This document shows, piece after piece, positions 1 to 10,560 of a DNA stretch of 64,000 nucleotides (position 1 is its first letter; each line of letters begins with the position of its first letter). The notes below the pieces were generated by a model. It did not search any database. It was not told where the DNA came from and saw nothing but the letters and a program-made list of their open reading frames with translations. Source of the DNA: Datisca glomerata (lineage: Eukaryota > Streptophyta > Magnoliopsida > Cucurbitales > Datiscaceae); the NCBI GenBank assembly GCA_003255025.1, contig QANY01008582.1:1-64000 (forward strand), written 5' to 3'. Both the position numbers and the translations under genes were made by a program.

Positions 1-1797
1 AGAAGCCCAAGGTACCTTCTGTTGATGCTAAGTCAAATTGTAATAAGTGAAACTGATAAAGAAGGAACATGAATGAGAAGCAGTCCAAATCCAGGAATCA
101 TCAATGACACTAGGGTTGCCAAAGTCCCACCTCACACCATAGTTTGACATACCAAAAGCCAGGTTATTGTTAGGCCAAACCATCTACCACATCTTATCAA
201 AATAGAGATGGATGAATTGAGAGACAAACATTGCCACCAATACAATATAAGACACCGCCTTAGGTGCCCAGGATTAGTGAAGAAATCTTAACATAACAGT
301 AAAGAGACATATCAATCTTGATTTTAAAAAGTTTCTCTAAGACCAAGAAGGATCAACACATTGTCTTACAGTTAAAATAGAGTGTTTCTTTAAAAAGTTA
401 TGGTAGCACCAAGCAACGCATAAAGATACCTTAGCCTTGGTCACAATTCTCCAAAAATGTTTGGAAACAACTTTATTCCATGTAGTTAAGTCTCTGATGC
501 CCAACCCCCTTTCCTCTAAAGGCAGACAAATAACGTTCTAGAGAACCTTTGAACCAGATACCTTTGAAGTGCTATTGTTTCAAAAAAAATTCCTAAAGAG
601 TGAGTTGATGTTCGCCATGATTGACCTAGACAGGATAATGAGACTAGACAAGTACCCCTGAATGGACAAGAGAATTGATATGATAAGCTGGAGCCTACTT
701 GCATAAGTTAAGAATATGTTCTTCTAATCCTCTTTATAATATTCTCAACAACAAGTACCTCACAATGAGCCTTATTAAGCTTTGTTGATATTAGGGGAAT
801 CCCTAAATACTTAATAGGAAGAGTGCCTTCTGTGAAACTTGTTTCTGCCATAATATCATCTTGAGCATAAATATCCACACTAGAAAAGAAAATATTGCAT
901 TCGGGCATGTGGTAAGGCATCGATATTTGGTGCCGGCATGCAAAGGTTCGAATCCTTTTACTCCAGAATATGAACACCTGATCGGATCTGTCAAGAATGA
1001 GCTGACAACTATAGGGGAAGTGGCTGACTGCAGTCCCTGAGCCCAGCTTGTAGCAAGCCAAATATGTGATTTGAACCTACTTTGCTAAGAGAAGAGATAG
1101 AAGGGAAAGACAGACGGCATAAAGCAATCTCTTCCAACCAGCCAACCCGCGGAGTTGAACACAAGACTGACTTCTAGGGTGCAAATCAGATAAACAGCTA
1201 AAGCGATTAAGACCAACTTTCACAATTTTAACAAAATTCAGAGAACCATTACAAAACACTAAGAGATCATCAGCAAATCACAGGTTAACAATTTTATCCC
1301 TCTTGCATCCCTAATGAAACTGAAAAGAAGGAAGAGTATATGCTTTCTTCAAAATACCTGGGAGAACCTCCATTACAAGGACATGAAAGCAGGGGATAAA
1401 AGATCCCCCTACCTGAGATCCCTACCACCATAAAAATGACCATACAAAACTCCATTGAAGTTAATTGAATAAGATCCATAATCCTATCAATTAATCTGCC
1501 AGGAAAATTCAAAGATATGAAGCACTCTTCCAAGAAAAAAACCAACTTATGGTGTCAAAAATCTTGAGGAGGTCTCTTTTAATGTTCATCTAGGACTTTT
1601 AGTCTCCTTGTGATAGCCCATCATGATCTCAAGGAGAATATTATCAGAGGTAGCCTTTCTAGGTACAAAAGTAGTCCGATTGAGGCTAATAAGGTTAGGC
1701 AGCACACATTTCAACCGGTTAGCAATCCGTTTAGTGATGCACTTGTAGACCAAATTGCAACAAGCAATAGGTCTCATATCAGTAACCATAGTAAAGT
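1..1797 (-). mobile_element. LINE fragment, left copy 1 (reverse transcriptase to 3' region)
   Basis: Reading the minus strand from 1797 downward gives broken reverse transcriptase of a plant non-LTR retrotransposon: DMRPIACCNLVYKCITKRIA (about 1790-1730), DNILLEIMMGYHKE, then the catalytic FADDLLVFCNGSLN (about 1280-1235), then GTLPIKYLGIPLIST (about 840-780) and the GIRDLTTWNKVV segment. Frameshifts and stops are frequent, so it is dead. It is cut at the 5' side by the hAT-like element at 1798 and runs off the window at position 1. It contains the trnQ-like insertion at 903-966. Unlike the other three copies it keeps 54 bp at about 417-471 (protein SKHFWRIVTKAKVSLCV), so it is the least deleted copy. 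Confidence 0.85.
903..966 (+). pseudogene. Mitochondrial-type tRNA-Gln (trnQ-UUG) pseudogene inside the LINE
   Basis: The plus strand reads GTGGTAAGGCATCG (D arm and start of anticodon stem), TATTTGGTGCCGGCATG around an UUG-like anticodon, then CAAAGGTTCGAATCCTTTT (perfect T arm) and ACTCCAG (3' acceptor strand). This matches my memory of the plant mitochondrial trnQ-UUG gene, which differs from the nuclear tRNA. The 5' acceptor strand that should pair with ACTCCA is missing or replaced, so it is a pseudogene. It splits the LINE reading frame just upstream of the NIFFSSVDIY segment. The identity is from memory and needs a tRNA scan. Confidence 0.65.
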
Positions 1798-2681
1798 TAG
1801 GGATGCCAATGGGGCAGGGCAGAGTAGCCTTCCCTGTTCCCATACCCACATTAAATAACCACCCAATCCCCGCCCTATTTCCTATTTAAGATAGGACGGG
1901 GCGAGGATGGAGAATCCCATTAGAGGAGGGTTACCCACAGTTCCAGATCTATTATTTTTTTTTGTAGTTCCTCATCTATTCTTTTATGCTTGAATCTATA
2001 TACAATTTATTAAAAATTAAAATTAATAATTCCATAGATGAGAGAGAGATCTCTAATTAAAAATGTAGAAAGAAATTAAAATATTCCAAATGTAATAATA
2101 GAAAACTTCAAATATATTACAAAAAAAACACTACATAATGAAAATGTTTAAGCTAAACGAAAGTCATTCATAATTTTTCCCCGTCAATATAATTTGTCCA
2201 AATCTCATTGTCACGAATCTGCTCCTAGTAATTCACCTACATAATGAAGAAAAATATACATTAATTAGTAATAAAATAAGAAATAAAATATACAAGTAAA
2301 AAAATATTACCAATTTTAATTAATAAAATTTGACGGCTATGAGAGACAAAGGTAATTAAGAATACTAGTATTAGGGATCTAGGGTAAATAATAAATTGAA
2401 TGCCAAGTGTAATGGAATTATGGACAATTAAATTATAACATGGTATATATATATATCAATTGCAGAAGTGAAAACTTATGAGTTTAATGTGTAAAAAATA
2501 TATTAAAATATAAATAAAAATGAATGGGGCATGGCTATTATAACCGTCCTTCCATACCCACACGAGTTTATGTACAAACGCCTCGTAGTTGTCTCATCAC
2601 TCATTTATTCACCAAAACTTCAACCCATTAAGGCAGAGTCCTCGTGGATTTTGGGATCCATAAATGATTTTGACATCCCTA
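1798..2681. mobile_element. Non-autonomous hAT-like element, left arm copy (884 bp)
   Basis: The element begins TAGGGATG and ends CATCCCTA, the short terminal inverted repeat typical of non-autonomous hAT elements. The flanks AGTAAAGT (1790-1797) and AGTACGGT (2682-2689) match at 6 of 8 positions, consistent with a decayed 8-bp target duplication. The left end is GC-rich (GGGGCAGGGC, GGACGGGGCG) and the interior is AT-rich, with no coding capacity seen. An inverted copy of exactly the same length lies at 15357-16240. On its low-coordinate side it abuts LINE reverse transcriptase; on the other side lies a MITE and then the 3' region of a second LINE copy. Confidence 0.65.
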
Positions 2682-2690
2682 AGTACGGTT

Positions 2691-2829
2691 GACCAAATAC
2701 TTGACCAAGTTTTAAGTCCCTAAATAATGTGCCAATCATTTACAGATTGATGTTTGATCACTCATTAAAATGATTTTTAACAAGGTAACTTATAAATAGT
2801 TGTCACCTCACTTGATCAATTACTTGGTC
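2691..2829. mobile_element. 139-bp MITE with GACCAA inverted ends
   Basis: The left end GACCAAATACTTGACCAAG matches the reverse complement of the right end, GACCAAGTAATTGATCAAG, with few mismatches. There is no coding potential. Copies sit at the same place relative to the LINE at 15209-15347 and 18029-18162. The clear inverted ends, the repetition and the way it interrupts the LINE text support a MITE. I see no clean target duplication, so the superfamily is unassigned. Confidence 0.6.
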
Positions 2830-3671
2830 GGCGTAGGATTACTCTCTGGTATATGACATGCAAACCAAATAATAGAAGCCCAAGGTACCTTCTGTTGATG
2901 CTAAGTCAAACTGGAATAAGTGGAACTGATAAAGAAGGAACATGAATGAGAAGCAGTCCAAATCCAAGAATCATCAATGGCACTAGGGTTGCCAAAGTCC
3001 CACCTCACACCATAGTTTGACATACCAGTAGCCAGGTTATTGTTAGGCCAAACCATCTACCACATTTTATCAAAATAGAGATGGATGAATTGAGAGACAA
3101 ACATTGCCACCAATACAATATAAGACACCCCCTTAGGTGCCCAGGATTAGTGAAGAAATCTTAACATAACAGTAAAGAGACATATCATTCTTGATTTTGA
3201 AAAGTTTCCTCTAAGACCAAGAAGGATCAACACATTGTCTAACAGTTAAAATAGAGTGTTTCTTTAAAAAGTTATGGTAGCACCAAACAACTTTATTCCA
3301 TGTAGTTAAGTCTCTGATGCCCAACCCCCTTTCCTCTAAAGGCAGACAAATAACGTTCCAGAGTACCTTTGCACCAGATACCTTTGAAGTGCTATTGTTT
3401 CAAAGAAAATTCCTAAAGAGTGAGTTGATGTTCTTCATTATTGACCTAGACAGGATAATGAGACTAGACAAGTACCCCTGAATGGACAAGAGAATTGATA
3501 TGATAAGCTGGAGCGTACTTACATAAGTTAGGAATATGTTCTTCTAATCCTCTTTATAATATTCTCAACAACAAGTATCTCACAATGAGCCTTATTAAGC
3601 TTCGTTGATATTAGGGGAATTCCTAAATACTTAATAGGAAGAGTGTCTTCTGTGAAACTTGTTTCTGTCAT
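2830..3671 (-). mobile_element. LINE fragment, left copy 2 (3' part)
   Basis: This is a second copy of the LINE 3' region, nearly identical to positions 1-840 and in the same orientation. Minus-strand text includes GTLPIKYLGIPL (near 3640), LGIRDLTTWNKVVWCYHNFL, and the VPWASIIWFACHIPE segment near 2880-2830. It lacks the 54 bp present in left copy 1. It ends abruptly at 3671 inside the ETSFTEGT coding segment, where an unrelated TTCGGTTCGG-type MITE begins. Confidence 0.85.
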
Positions 3672-3850
3672 GAATTTTATATTTTTCGGTTCAGTTCGGT
3701 TCGAAAACTAACAAAATTTCAAACCAAACCAAAACTTCGATTCTCTCATTTTTCTGAACTGAACCGAACCGAACACAACACATAAAAAGAACCGACCATT
3801 TTCGGTTGACTTCGTATACAACTTGGATATTTGGACTTCGTATACAGTTT
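3672..3850. mobile_element. TTCGGTTCGG-type MITE, partial
   Basis: CGGTTCAGTTCGGTTCG and, facing it, GAACTGAACCGAACCGAAC form the inverted interior typical of this family, which recurs at 24129, 43510 and 53836. No complete left terminus (GGGGTGTTCA) is seen here, so this copy is truncated at the LINE junction. Confidence 0.55.
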
Positions 3851-4970
3851 ACTTCTTGGATAAAATAAAGAAATATTTGCACCCAATCCCATTAAAAGTT
3901 GAGAAAAGTAAAAAACTAAATAGCTAATATTGATTTTGATTCTTTCAAATACATAAAGAACTCTTGTAAACTTTTTAATCTGGACCACAAACAGTCGACT
4001 GTTTTGTAATTTCACCCTTATACAATTTAATTGCTGAACTTCATCTTTGGACTCAATTTTTCGCATAAAATCCACTAATTTTGGTATCATTGTGCTATCT
4101 CTTATAATTTTTATGGTTCAACTTTTTACATGTCTTCAAATGAACTCCTCATTTACTTAAATTCAGTAACATGTTAAATAGATACTGTTTTAGTCGAATC
4201 ACGAACGTAACTGAAAGTTTCTCTATTTTTAAGTAATTACTAATTCAAAAGAATTTCAAGGAGTTTTCTATCAAATGACTGCAGGAACGAAAACAATCAT
4301 TTTTGTCTGTTGAAATGCTTATAAAGTAGTGGATTTTAGGTCACAGGGGTGCTAATTTAAAACTTTTAAAGTGGAAAGAATAAAACAGCCAATAAAATTG
4401 TGCATGGGAGAGATTGTAAAACATTCAAAGTGCCGGAATGTTTTTGTAATTCAGTTAAATTTTAAAAAGTGAGTTTTATTCTATAGTTGAGTTGTACATG
4501 AGAATTCTATTATTCTCTCATTGTAATAGCAAAAATACTATCTATGACAATGTATCACAAGGCAACTCTGTCAACTCCTTATTTAAAATCACCCAAATTC
4601 TATTCTCGCAAATCTCCCAAAATCCAATCATTTGTTTAGGGCAAATTTACTAAATTTTAGAATTAGAACATTTGGATTGAAAATTTAGATTAATGATTTA
4701 GATTGAAGATTTGGATGTAGAACTTGTAATATTGTGTTTATTATAAATTTGAATTATGTTAGATAACTATAGACAACAATTCAGAGGTCATCAGTTCGTC
4801 GGCTTCCATGGCAGATACTCATATGTAAGAAATAATGCAAAGCTTCAAAGGGGTTGAACACAGATACTCAAAATTGGAATTAAGAGTAAGATTCGGTTTA
4901 GATTTGGGTAGATTTTTGAAGATATGTGAAATAATAGATTGGTGATGAAGATTTGGGGTTGAGAAAGAAG
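3851..4970. other. AT-rich intergenic stretch, nothing recognised
   Basis: I see no long reading frame, RNA gene or terminal repeat. The text GAAAATTTAGATTAATGATTTAGATTGAAGATTTGGATG near 4678 is a loose short repeat. This stretch belongs to the 5.4-kb block present only on the left side of the large inverted repeat. Confidence 0.4.
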
Positions 4971-5239
4971 TAAAAAGGGTTTTTGGCAGGACTATACCCT
5001 AGGGAAAAGCATTTTGCAGTACTATACCCGTGCATAAATTTGTACAGTCTCTAACCCCAGGCTCACCTCCTGTCCAAAAACAGTGGATGAAGTTACTAAA
5101 GCAGCCCCTGCGTGAATTCCAAACGACTACTAAAATTATAATCTCTTACATTTTGACACCTTTTCGAAACCCACCCCTACACGAACTCACCATTTTGTGT
5201 ACCTCTTCACCATTTCAAACTACTATCATGCATTTCCTT

Positions 5240-5375
5240 CATTTTCACTCTTACAGTTACTCTCTCTCTCTCTCTCTCTCTCACACAAAGTCGAAGCATC
5301 TCTCTCTATAAATATTTTATCGTTCGTCTCCCACATCAAGGAATCACAACGAGATATCACAACAAGGTATGTTTT
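5240..5375 (+). promoter_or_regulatory. Promoter, leader and first splice donor of the DUF1985 element gene
   Basis: A CT microsatellite (TCTCTCTCTCTC, about 5257-5282) precedes CTCTATAAATATTTTATCG (TATA box near 5306). The leader ends ATCACAACAAG and is followed by the donor GGTATGTTTTTTC near 5366. A similar leader-plus-donor reappears at 7640-7760 (CATAACAAGGTATGTTTC), which supports this being a real structural unit of the family. A matching acceptor (TTTTCTATAG) lies near 6112, giving an intron of about 0.75 kb. Confidence 0.45.
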
Positions 5376-5573
5376 TTCTGACTGATTTTTTTGGTTTTCG
5401 AGGTTTTTTTCTGGGTATCTGAGTTCTGATTTTTGTGGGTTTCTAGGTTTCTTACTAGTTTCTGTAGGGGGTTTTATGGGTTTCTGTAGTTCTCTAGGGT
5501 TTCTATCTTCATCTACTATTGCATTCCTTGTTTCTGTGCTTTATTCACCATATGTCGTCTTCGAAGACATCAT

Positions 5574-6075
5574 GTAGTCCTCCTATAAACTACACGATGA
5601 AAGTGTAGTCGTCGTGTAGTGTACATGAGGGGTACAAGACGACCGTGTAGTCCTTTTGTACACTACACGACGACTACATTTTCATCGTGTAGTTTAAAGG
5701 AGGACTACACAGTGTATTCGAAGATGACATTGTAGTCATCCTGTATACTACAGGATAGGATACACGATCAACGAGTAATCATCGTGTAGTGTACAGGAGG
5801 GGTACACAATGACTGTGTAGTCCTCATGTAAACTACACGATGAATACATGTTTGTCATGCAGCCTATAGTGTAGTGTACAAGTGGACTACACAGTCTTCG
5901 TTCACACTACACGATGAATACATGTTGGTCGTGTAGCCTATCATGTAGTGTACAAGAGGACTATACAGTCTTCCTTTACACTACACGATGGTTACATTTT
6001 CATTGTGTAGTCTACACGATTGCTCCATGAGCATCGTGTAACATCATGTAGTGTACACGATTATCGTGTACACTT
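5574..6075. repeat. CATCGTGTA / TACACGATG palindromic repeat cluster 1
   Basis: Many copies of TACACGATG and its complement CATCGTGTA alternate at irregular 20-45 bp spacing, with variants such as GTGTAGTGTACAAGAGGACT. Neighbouring copies can pair into hairpins. The cluster lies inside the predicted first intron of the DUF1985 gene (donor near 5366, acceptor near 6112). The same core occurs at 6935-7050, 22020-23410 and 63285-63955. Confidence 0.85.
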
Positions 6076-6119
6076 TAATTCTCTGATCTTATGTCTTCCT
6101 TGAATTTTCTATAGATTAT

Positions 6120-7330
6120 TTGTGGCTTCATCATCAATTGTTATGGCTACATCAATGAAACTGTGATACGTCTATGACGTTACTAGAACCCCCAAGGCAT
6201 GGGAAAATGTTAAGTGCAATACGCACGTGATAGATGTTATCAAGACTAAGTTGATGGCACCTCAAACTCTCCCTTTTTAAGGAGACATGCTTTTGTCATC
6301 TCCTGCATCTTGTAGCCTTTAAGTTTTCAGCCACCAGGTGTTGGCCAGGGAGGCCAAATATGTGGACGACACTCCTTCCGAGGAGGAAATCTTGTTTCTT
6401 GTCAATGAGGAGCCATTATGCTTTTCAAAGAAGGACTTCTCGTTGATGACCGGACTGAAGTTTGGCGAAGCCTAGGATGAGAAGAAGACTTGTGGCCCAA
6501 ACAGACTGACTTATCTATACTTTCCCAAAGCCATGTGTATAACCATGGCTGAGTTGGAGGGAGAGGTTCAAGACTAGTACCTTTAAGGGAGATATTGATG
6601 TTGTCAAGATGACTATGGTTTATCTATTAAAGCATTTCTTTTTGGGGAAGGAGAGTTGAACCTAGATCGAGAATAAATTGTTGGTTTTGGTTGAGGACCT
6701 AGAAGCCTTCAACCAATATCTGTGCGGAGAGCTCTCTTTCTCCAGAACAATCAAATTATTGTTAACTATGAAGAATACAAAGCTTGTGTTTGGTGATCTA
6801 AATGAAGCAAAAAAGAAGAAAAATAATACAGAGACCACCACAAAAATCCCTGATGTTGTTTATGGATATCCTTTTGCCTTCCAGGTAAATTTTTCAATTC
6901 AATATAGTGATGTAGGCTTCTTGTAGGCTACACAATGACTTCAAGGGCATCATGTAAAATTCTTGTAAGCTGCGTGATGACTTCATGATCATCGTGTAGG
7001 CTACGCGATGACTTCCAGGTCATCATGTAGGATTCTTGTAGGCTACACGATGAATTTTGATTTTTATAGTAAATTGGTTCAGTAATTAAATAACTAAATT
7101 ATTTATACTTAGTAAATAATTTAATTACATAATGTAAAATAATGTTAGAAAACTACTCGATGAAAGTCCTAAGTCAGATTTAGCTTCTTGGTTTATTTTG
7201 ATCTCTGGGTATGCGTAGAGTGTTTGGATAAGTTGTTTTAACTATTATTTTTTTAGATGCACCTGTCGGGATGAAGTGTAGATGTTTTAAAGAGGTTTTG
7301 ATCGGTATGATGTGTTTGTGAAGATAAGGC
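6120..7330 (+). pseudogene. DUF1985-domain gene, broken (Mutator-associated)
   Basis: The first exon begins near 6112 after TTTTCTATAG. Pieced together across stops and frameshifts it reads MATSMK..., then FLVNEEPLCFSKKDF..LMTGLKFGEA (about 6395-6475), NRLTYLYFPKAMCI, then VEDLEAFNQYLCGELSFSRT (6695-6750) and YGYPFAFQ (6855-6880). This is the order of a DUF1985 domain, the N-terminal partner of Ulp1-like proteases in plant Mutator elements. A donor CAG|GTAAAT at 6882 is followed by an intron with the second palindrome cluster; remnants of later exons follow near 7200 and 7263. No Ulp1 catalytic part is present. It is clearly non-functional. Confidence 0.7.
6935..7050. repeat. CATCGTGTA-type repeat cluster 2
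   Basis: Copies such as GGCTACACAATGACTTCAAG, GCTGCGTGATGACTTCATG and GGCTACACGATGA alternate with CATCGTGTAGGC. The cluster lies directly after the donor at 6882, inside the next predicted intron of the DUF1985 pseudogene, so two separate introns of one element carry the same repeat. Confidence 0.75.
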
Positions 7331-7639
7331 CAATAATTCATGATGGAATTCAAATAAGTTGAATAAGCAATCCAAGTACCATTATTAATGGTTGCCTAAT
7401 ATTGTGTTGATGATGACCATACAGATTATTATCATAAGTAATAAAAACAATACTTTTGTATTTGTTTTTACCTTTTTAATTGTTAACGAGTTTATAAATA
7501 ATAATTTACAAAATAAATGTATCCAAGCTATATATTGTATTTCACAACTAGTACGAGATTTACGGATGTGCAAAATGTATTTACACTGTATGAATTTATC
7601 TACATACAGAACATACCAATAGTAAATAGTATAATTACA

Positions 7640-7830
7640 CCAAGTTTATAACAATCTCTCTCAAAATCACAGCATCTTTTCTCCCCCTCATAAATTATTC
7701 AGACTTCTTCTTGCCCAACAATATGTCATAACAAGGTATGTTTCTTTCTCGGGTTTCTAGATTTTTTTCTCTAGGGTTTATGGGTTTTTTTCTCTAGGGT
7801 TTCTGGGTTTTTTCTTTGAACTTTTGTGTT
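7640..7830 (+). repeat. Second copy of the element leader and splice-donor region
   Basis: AATCACAGCATC, TATGTCATAACAAGGTATGTTTC and TTTTTTCTCTAGGGTTTCTGGG match the 5330-5520 leader and intron start in order and orientation. This implies a second, truncated element of the same family or an internal duplication. No coding region follows it. Confidence 0.5.
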
Positions 7831-8280
7831 TGATACTTCAAAAGGTTCGTGAACCTCTTCTTGAACTTCAAGAGGTTTGTGAACTTCATGATACATTACG
7901 TATATCCAAAACAAAAATACGAGTAAATAAGCAAACAAACAAAAATAAACGTAGATACCATAATTTATATACATTATGCATAACTATTGTAAGATTGTTC
8001 AATGTTTTCATATTATTTTAGTGTTCATAGATAAAAACAAACAAGTATCTAAATTAGATACCATATGTAACACATTTATTTACCATACGCATAACCGTAT
8101 TTCTTCTTCCGTTAAACGCTGTGTTTCATTAAAGCACAATCAAGAGTACTATAGTTGTATCGCGTTTTAGGTCTTTTTTCACTAAGGGCCTAATGGTAAA
8201 AGCCAATTATTTACCAGGCCGCCCCACCATTTTTGTAATAAAAAAATCAAGAGGCCATTTGTGTAGTTCTCCCAATAAAT

Positions 8281-9073
8281 AATACGTACCACTTAGCAAA
8301 ATTTTAAAGAACATGAAATCTTTAAATTAAATAATAGTACTGAAAAAATAGTAAATCGTAGAAAAAAAATATTTCTCAGAATATTCCTTTTATATAGGTT
8401 CTCCATTTATATTGTCTTTTTACCTCTAAATTAATGGCGTTGGTTGCTAATTAATTGTGTTCATGACTAAGCATCCATACTCCATAACTCAAATATAGCA
8501 ATATTACTAGATGAGGACAAGTGCGTTGATTTTGGATGAAACTAAATTGGACCACTACAGTAGTTTCTACGAAAGAAAATGATAATTCACAAGCAAATCT
8601 TGCGATAAAAACAACAATAAGGGAATATAATAGCTAGCTAGAATACAAGAAAATGAATCGGGAAAATGTTAGGAGGAAAAGTCTAACAACTAAGCAATGC
8701 CACATCTTAACTGAGTTTAAATTGAAAGAGCTACTGTGCTTGTTCCTTGACATATTATCACAATCAAATTTTTGTAAAGAGTGAATAAATGGGTCTAGCA
8801 CTTGATGAAAGAATTGGAATATACATGTATTTGTTAGACGTAAAAGTGAATGGTTCTCAAGATCTTAGCATGATCCCAAGAAAATCCTCTATCTTTTCTT
8901 TATCATCCTCCTATTTCTTTCTAAAAACATGGGTTTTGGATCTCCAATACACCCAACATAGTTTTGTCCTATATAATTCCAACATCCTAACAATTATATG
9001 TGAACACAGAAACACAATTAAAGCAGTAACTCTCCCATCAATTACTATCCATCACATGAAAAATAGATTACAA
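8281..9073. other. Non-coding stretch, nothing recognised
   Basis: Short open frames (for example 8789-9094) show no recognisable domain. The stretch belongs to the left-only block between the outer and inner arms of the inverted repeat. Confidence 0.35.
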
Positions 9074-10047
9074 TGCATAAGTGTACATCTTTAAGCATGA
9101 TTGTAACAATTGATGGGGCGACCCATCTAGTGAGTTCTATCTCGAAGCCCAACTATGTTCAACAACTTAACAACGCATTATCTCTCCTTAAAATAACACT
9201 CAAAAAGTGAACATCACTATGAAACATATAAAAAATTGATCAGTTATAATATATCATCCTACTTCCATAGAAGAAGCAAGCCATTCTATTGAAGCCTAAC
9301 CTGATTCGAGTAGTTTTTGATAAATTTTCTAAACCATCTAATTTAAGCGATTGACAACGATTTTATCACCCAGAAGCATTTGAAATGTAATTGAAGCATA
9401 TAGATGTGGAGAAACTATCATATACATGATGGCTCTATAATCTAGAGATGTTTATGAAATGCTTATCCTAAACATGAACAGAAGGGAGAATTGTCTATAT
9501 GCAGTAAATTGGTAATTGTAAAATATCATCCCCCTCTCATCATGCCTATATGCAGTAACTTGGAACCAAAATGGAAAACCACTTCTTATAAAGAAGGCAG
9601 CAACAAAGTATGAATCACTCTTATACTTAAAAGTAAAGCAGGGTAAGTCCTAAAAGCCATTCAAGTATAGAAGTCATAAATCAAAATAAAGATAAACGAT
9701 GTGATAGAGAACCAGGTCATATCATTGATGATCATGGCAAGCAACTATGGAATTCAGTATTAAGGTTAGCAGGACAAACAATAAGGTGTGCCTTATAATA
9801 TGACTTTGGACGAGAACACAAAGAATGGAAGATTACTTGTTTGCTTCCTGTGCAATTTGGTGGTACCCTCTTGAAGTCTTATTTATCAATTTACTTAGAC
9901 AAAAAAAACGAGAAAATGATTACATGTATCATTGAAGTAGATGAATAATACAAAAAAGGAACGAAACATGCATCCCCCTTTCCAAAATCATACTTAAGAT
10001 GCAATTGTTCTTGAAGGCAAAAATAATTCCCGTTATCATAACAGTCA
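9074..10047. repeat. Inner arm of the large inverted repeat, left
   Basis: The sequence from TGCATAAGTGTACATC (9074) to CGTTATCATAACAGTCA (about 10047) is found in reverse complement at 13401-14366. By eye about nine bases in ten match, with small indels. The insides of the two arms face a 3.35-kb loop. No intact gene is seen in the arm. Confidence 0.9.
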
Positions 10048-10444
10048 CCCATTAAAGCAATTATACAAATCATAAAGTTTCACCAATAGTGAAAGAAAGT
10101 TATAAAAAAACTATTAAGTAGGAATCACCATGATGGTTAAGTGTCAATACAAAATCACCCAACGAAATTGAAAAACAATAAGAATAGAACTTACAATTTA
10201 TGAAGCCCAACACAACATTGTAGCGATTTACAGTTGTAATATTTGTAGCAACTTAAACTAATTCATAGCAGTAATGATGCCAATATCAGAGTTATCCAGA
10301 ACAACTAAGAACTAACATAACACTTCTTTCAAAATACAAAGAGAAACAAACCTAAAAGTACAGACAGTTAAAGACAATGTGCATTATCAAAGAACACACA
10401 TAGATATAGATCGATTGAACAAATAAGACAAGGCAACCATCATT

Positions 10445-10560
10445 ACCTCCGACGGTCATATGCAACAGCAACGTGAAAGCACGCAAGTGAGGATCTGAAT
10501 GCACATGAATCCGATCTACTATAAAGCTAAGCAACTCGAACCCAGCACCTGGAAAGACCA
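10445..10560 (-). pseudogene. Exon-like fragment, unidentified
   Basis: On the minus strand an acceptor-like GGTCTTTCCAG is followed by open text GAGFELLSFIVDRIHVHSDP and HLRAFTLLLHMTVGG, then a donor-like GGAG|GTAATGATGG. The residues look like a helical-repeat protein, but I do not recognise the family. A diverged copy of the 3' half with the same donor context is at about 12590-12640. Without neighbouring exons I treat it as a gene relic. Confidence 0.3.

Larger units (their letters stand above)
4976..8280 (+). mobile_element. Degraded Mutator-like element carrying a DUF1985 gene (limits uncertain)
   Basis: The left end (GGGTTTTTGGCAGGACTATA, then CATTTTGCAGTACTATACCC) has the same layout as the ends of the well-bounded Mutator-like element at 21563-23740 (TTGCAGGATTATACCC). 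Inside are a promoter-like leader (about 5270-5365), CATCGTGTA palindrome clusters, a broken DUF1985 coding region (about 6120-7330) and a second leader-like copy (7640-7830). A possible right end near 8270 reads, on the minus strand, GGGAGAACTACACAAATGGC, but the match is weak and I found no 9-bp target duplication. Plant Mutator-like elements carrying DUF1985/Ulp1-type genes are known, including in cucurbits; assignment here is by that analogy. Confidence 0.5.

Noticed and set aside
1610..1858. Plus-strand open frame of 82 residues (and its mirror at 16180-16428)
   Set aside because: It is the reverse strand of LINE reverse transcriptase, which reads clearly on the other strand.
5030..5385. 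Two overlapping plus-strand open frames
   Set aside because: They cross a CT microsatellite and the predicted leader of the DUF1985 gene; no conserved domain.
4976..8280. Exact 9-bp target duplication for the DUF1985 element
   Set aside because: I compared flanks of the candidate ends (AAGTAAAAA and AATAAATAA) and they do not match, so the limits are reported as uncertain.
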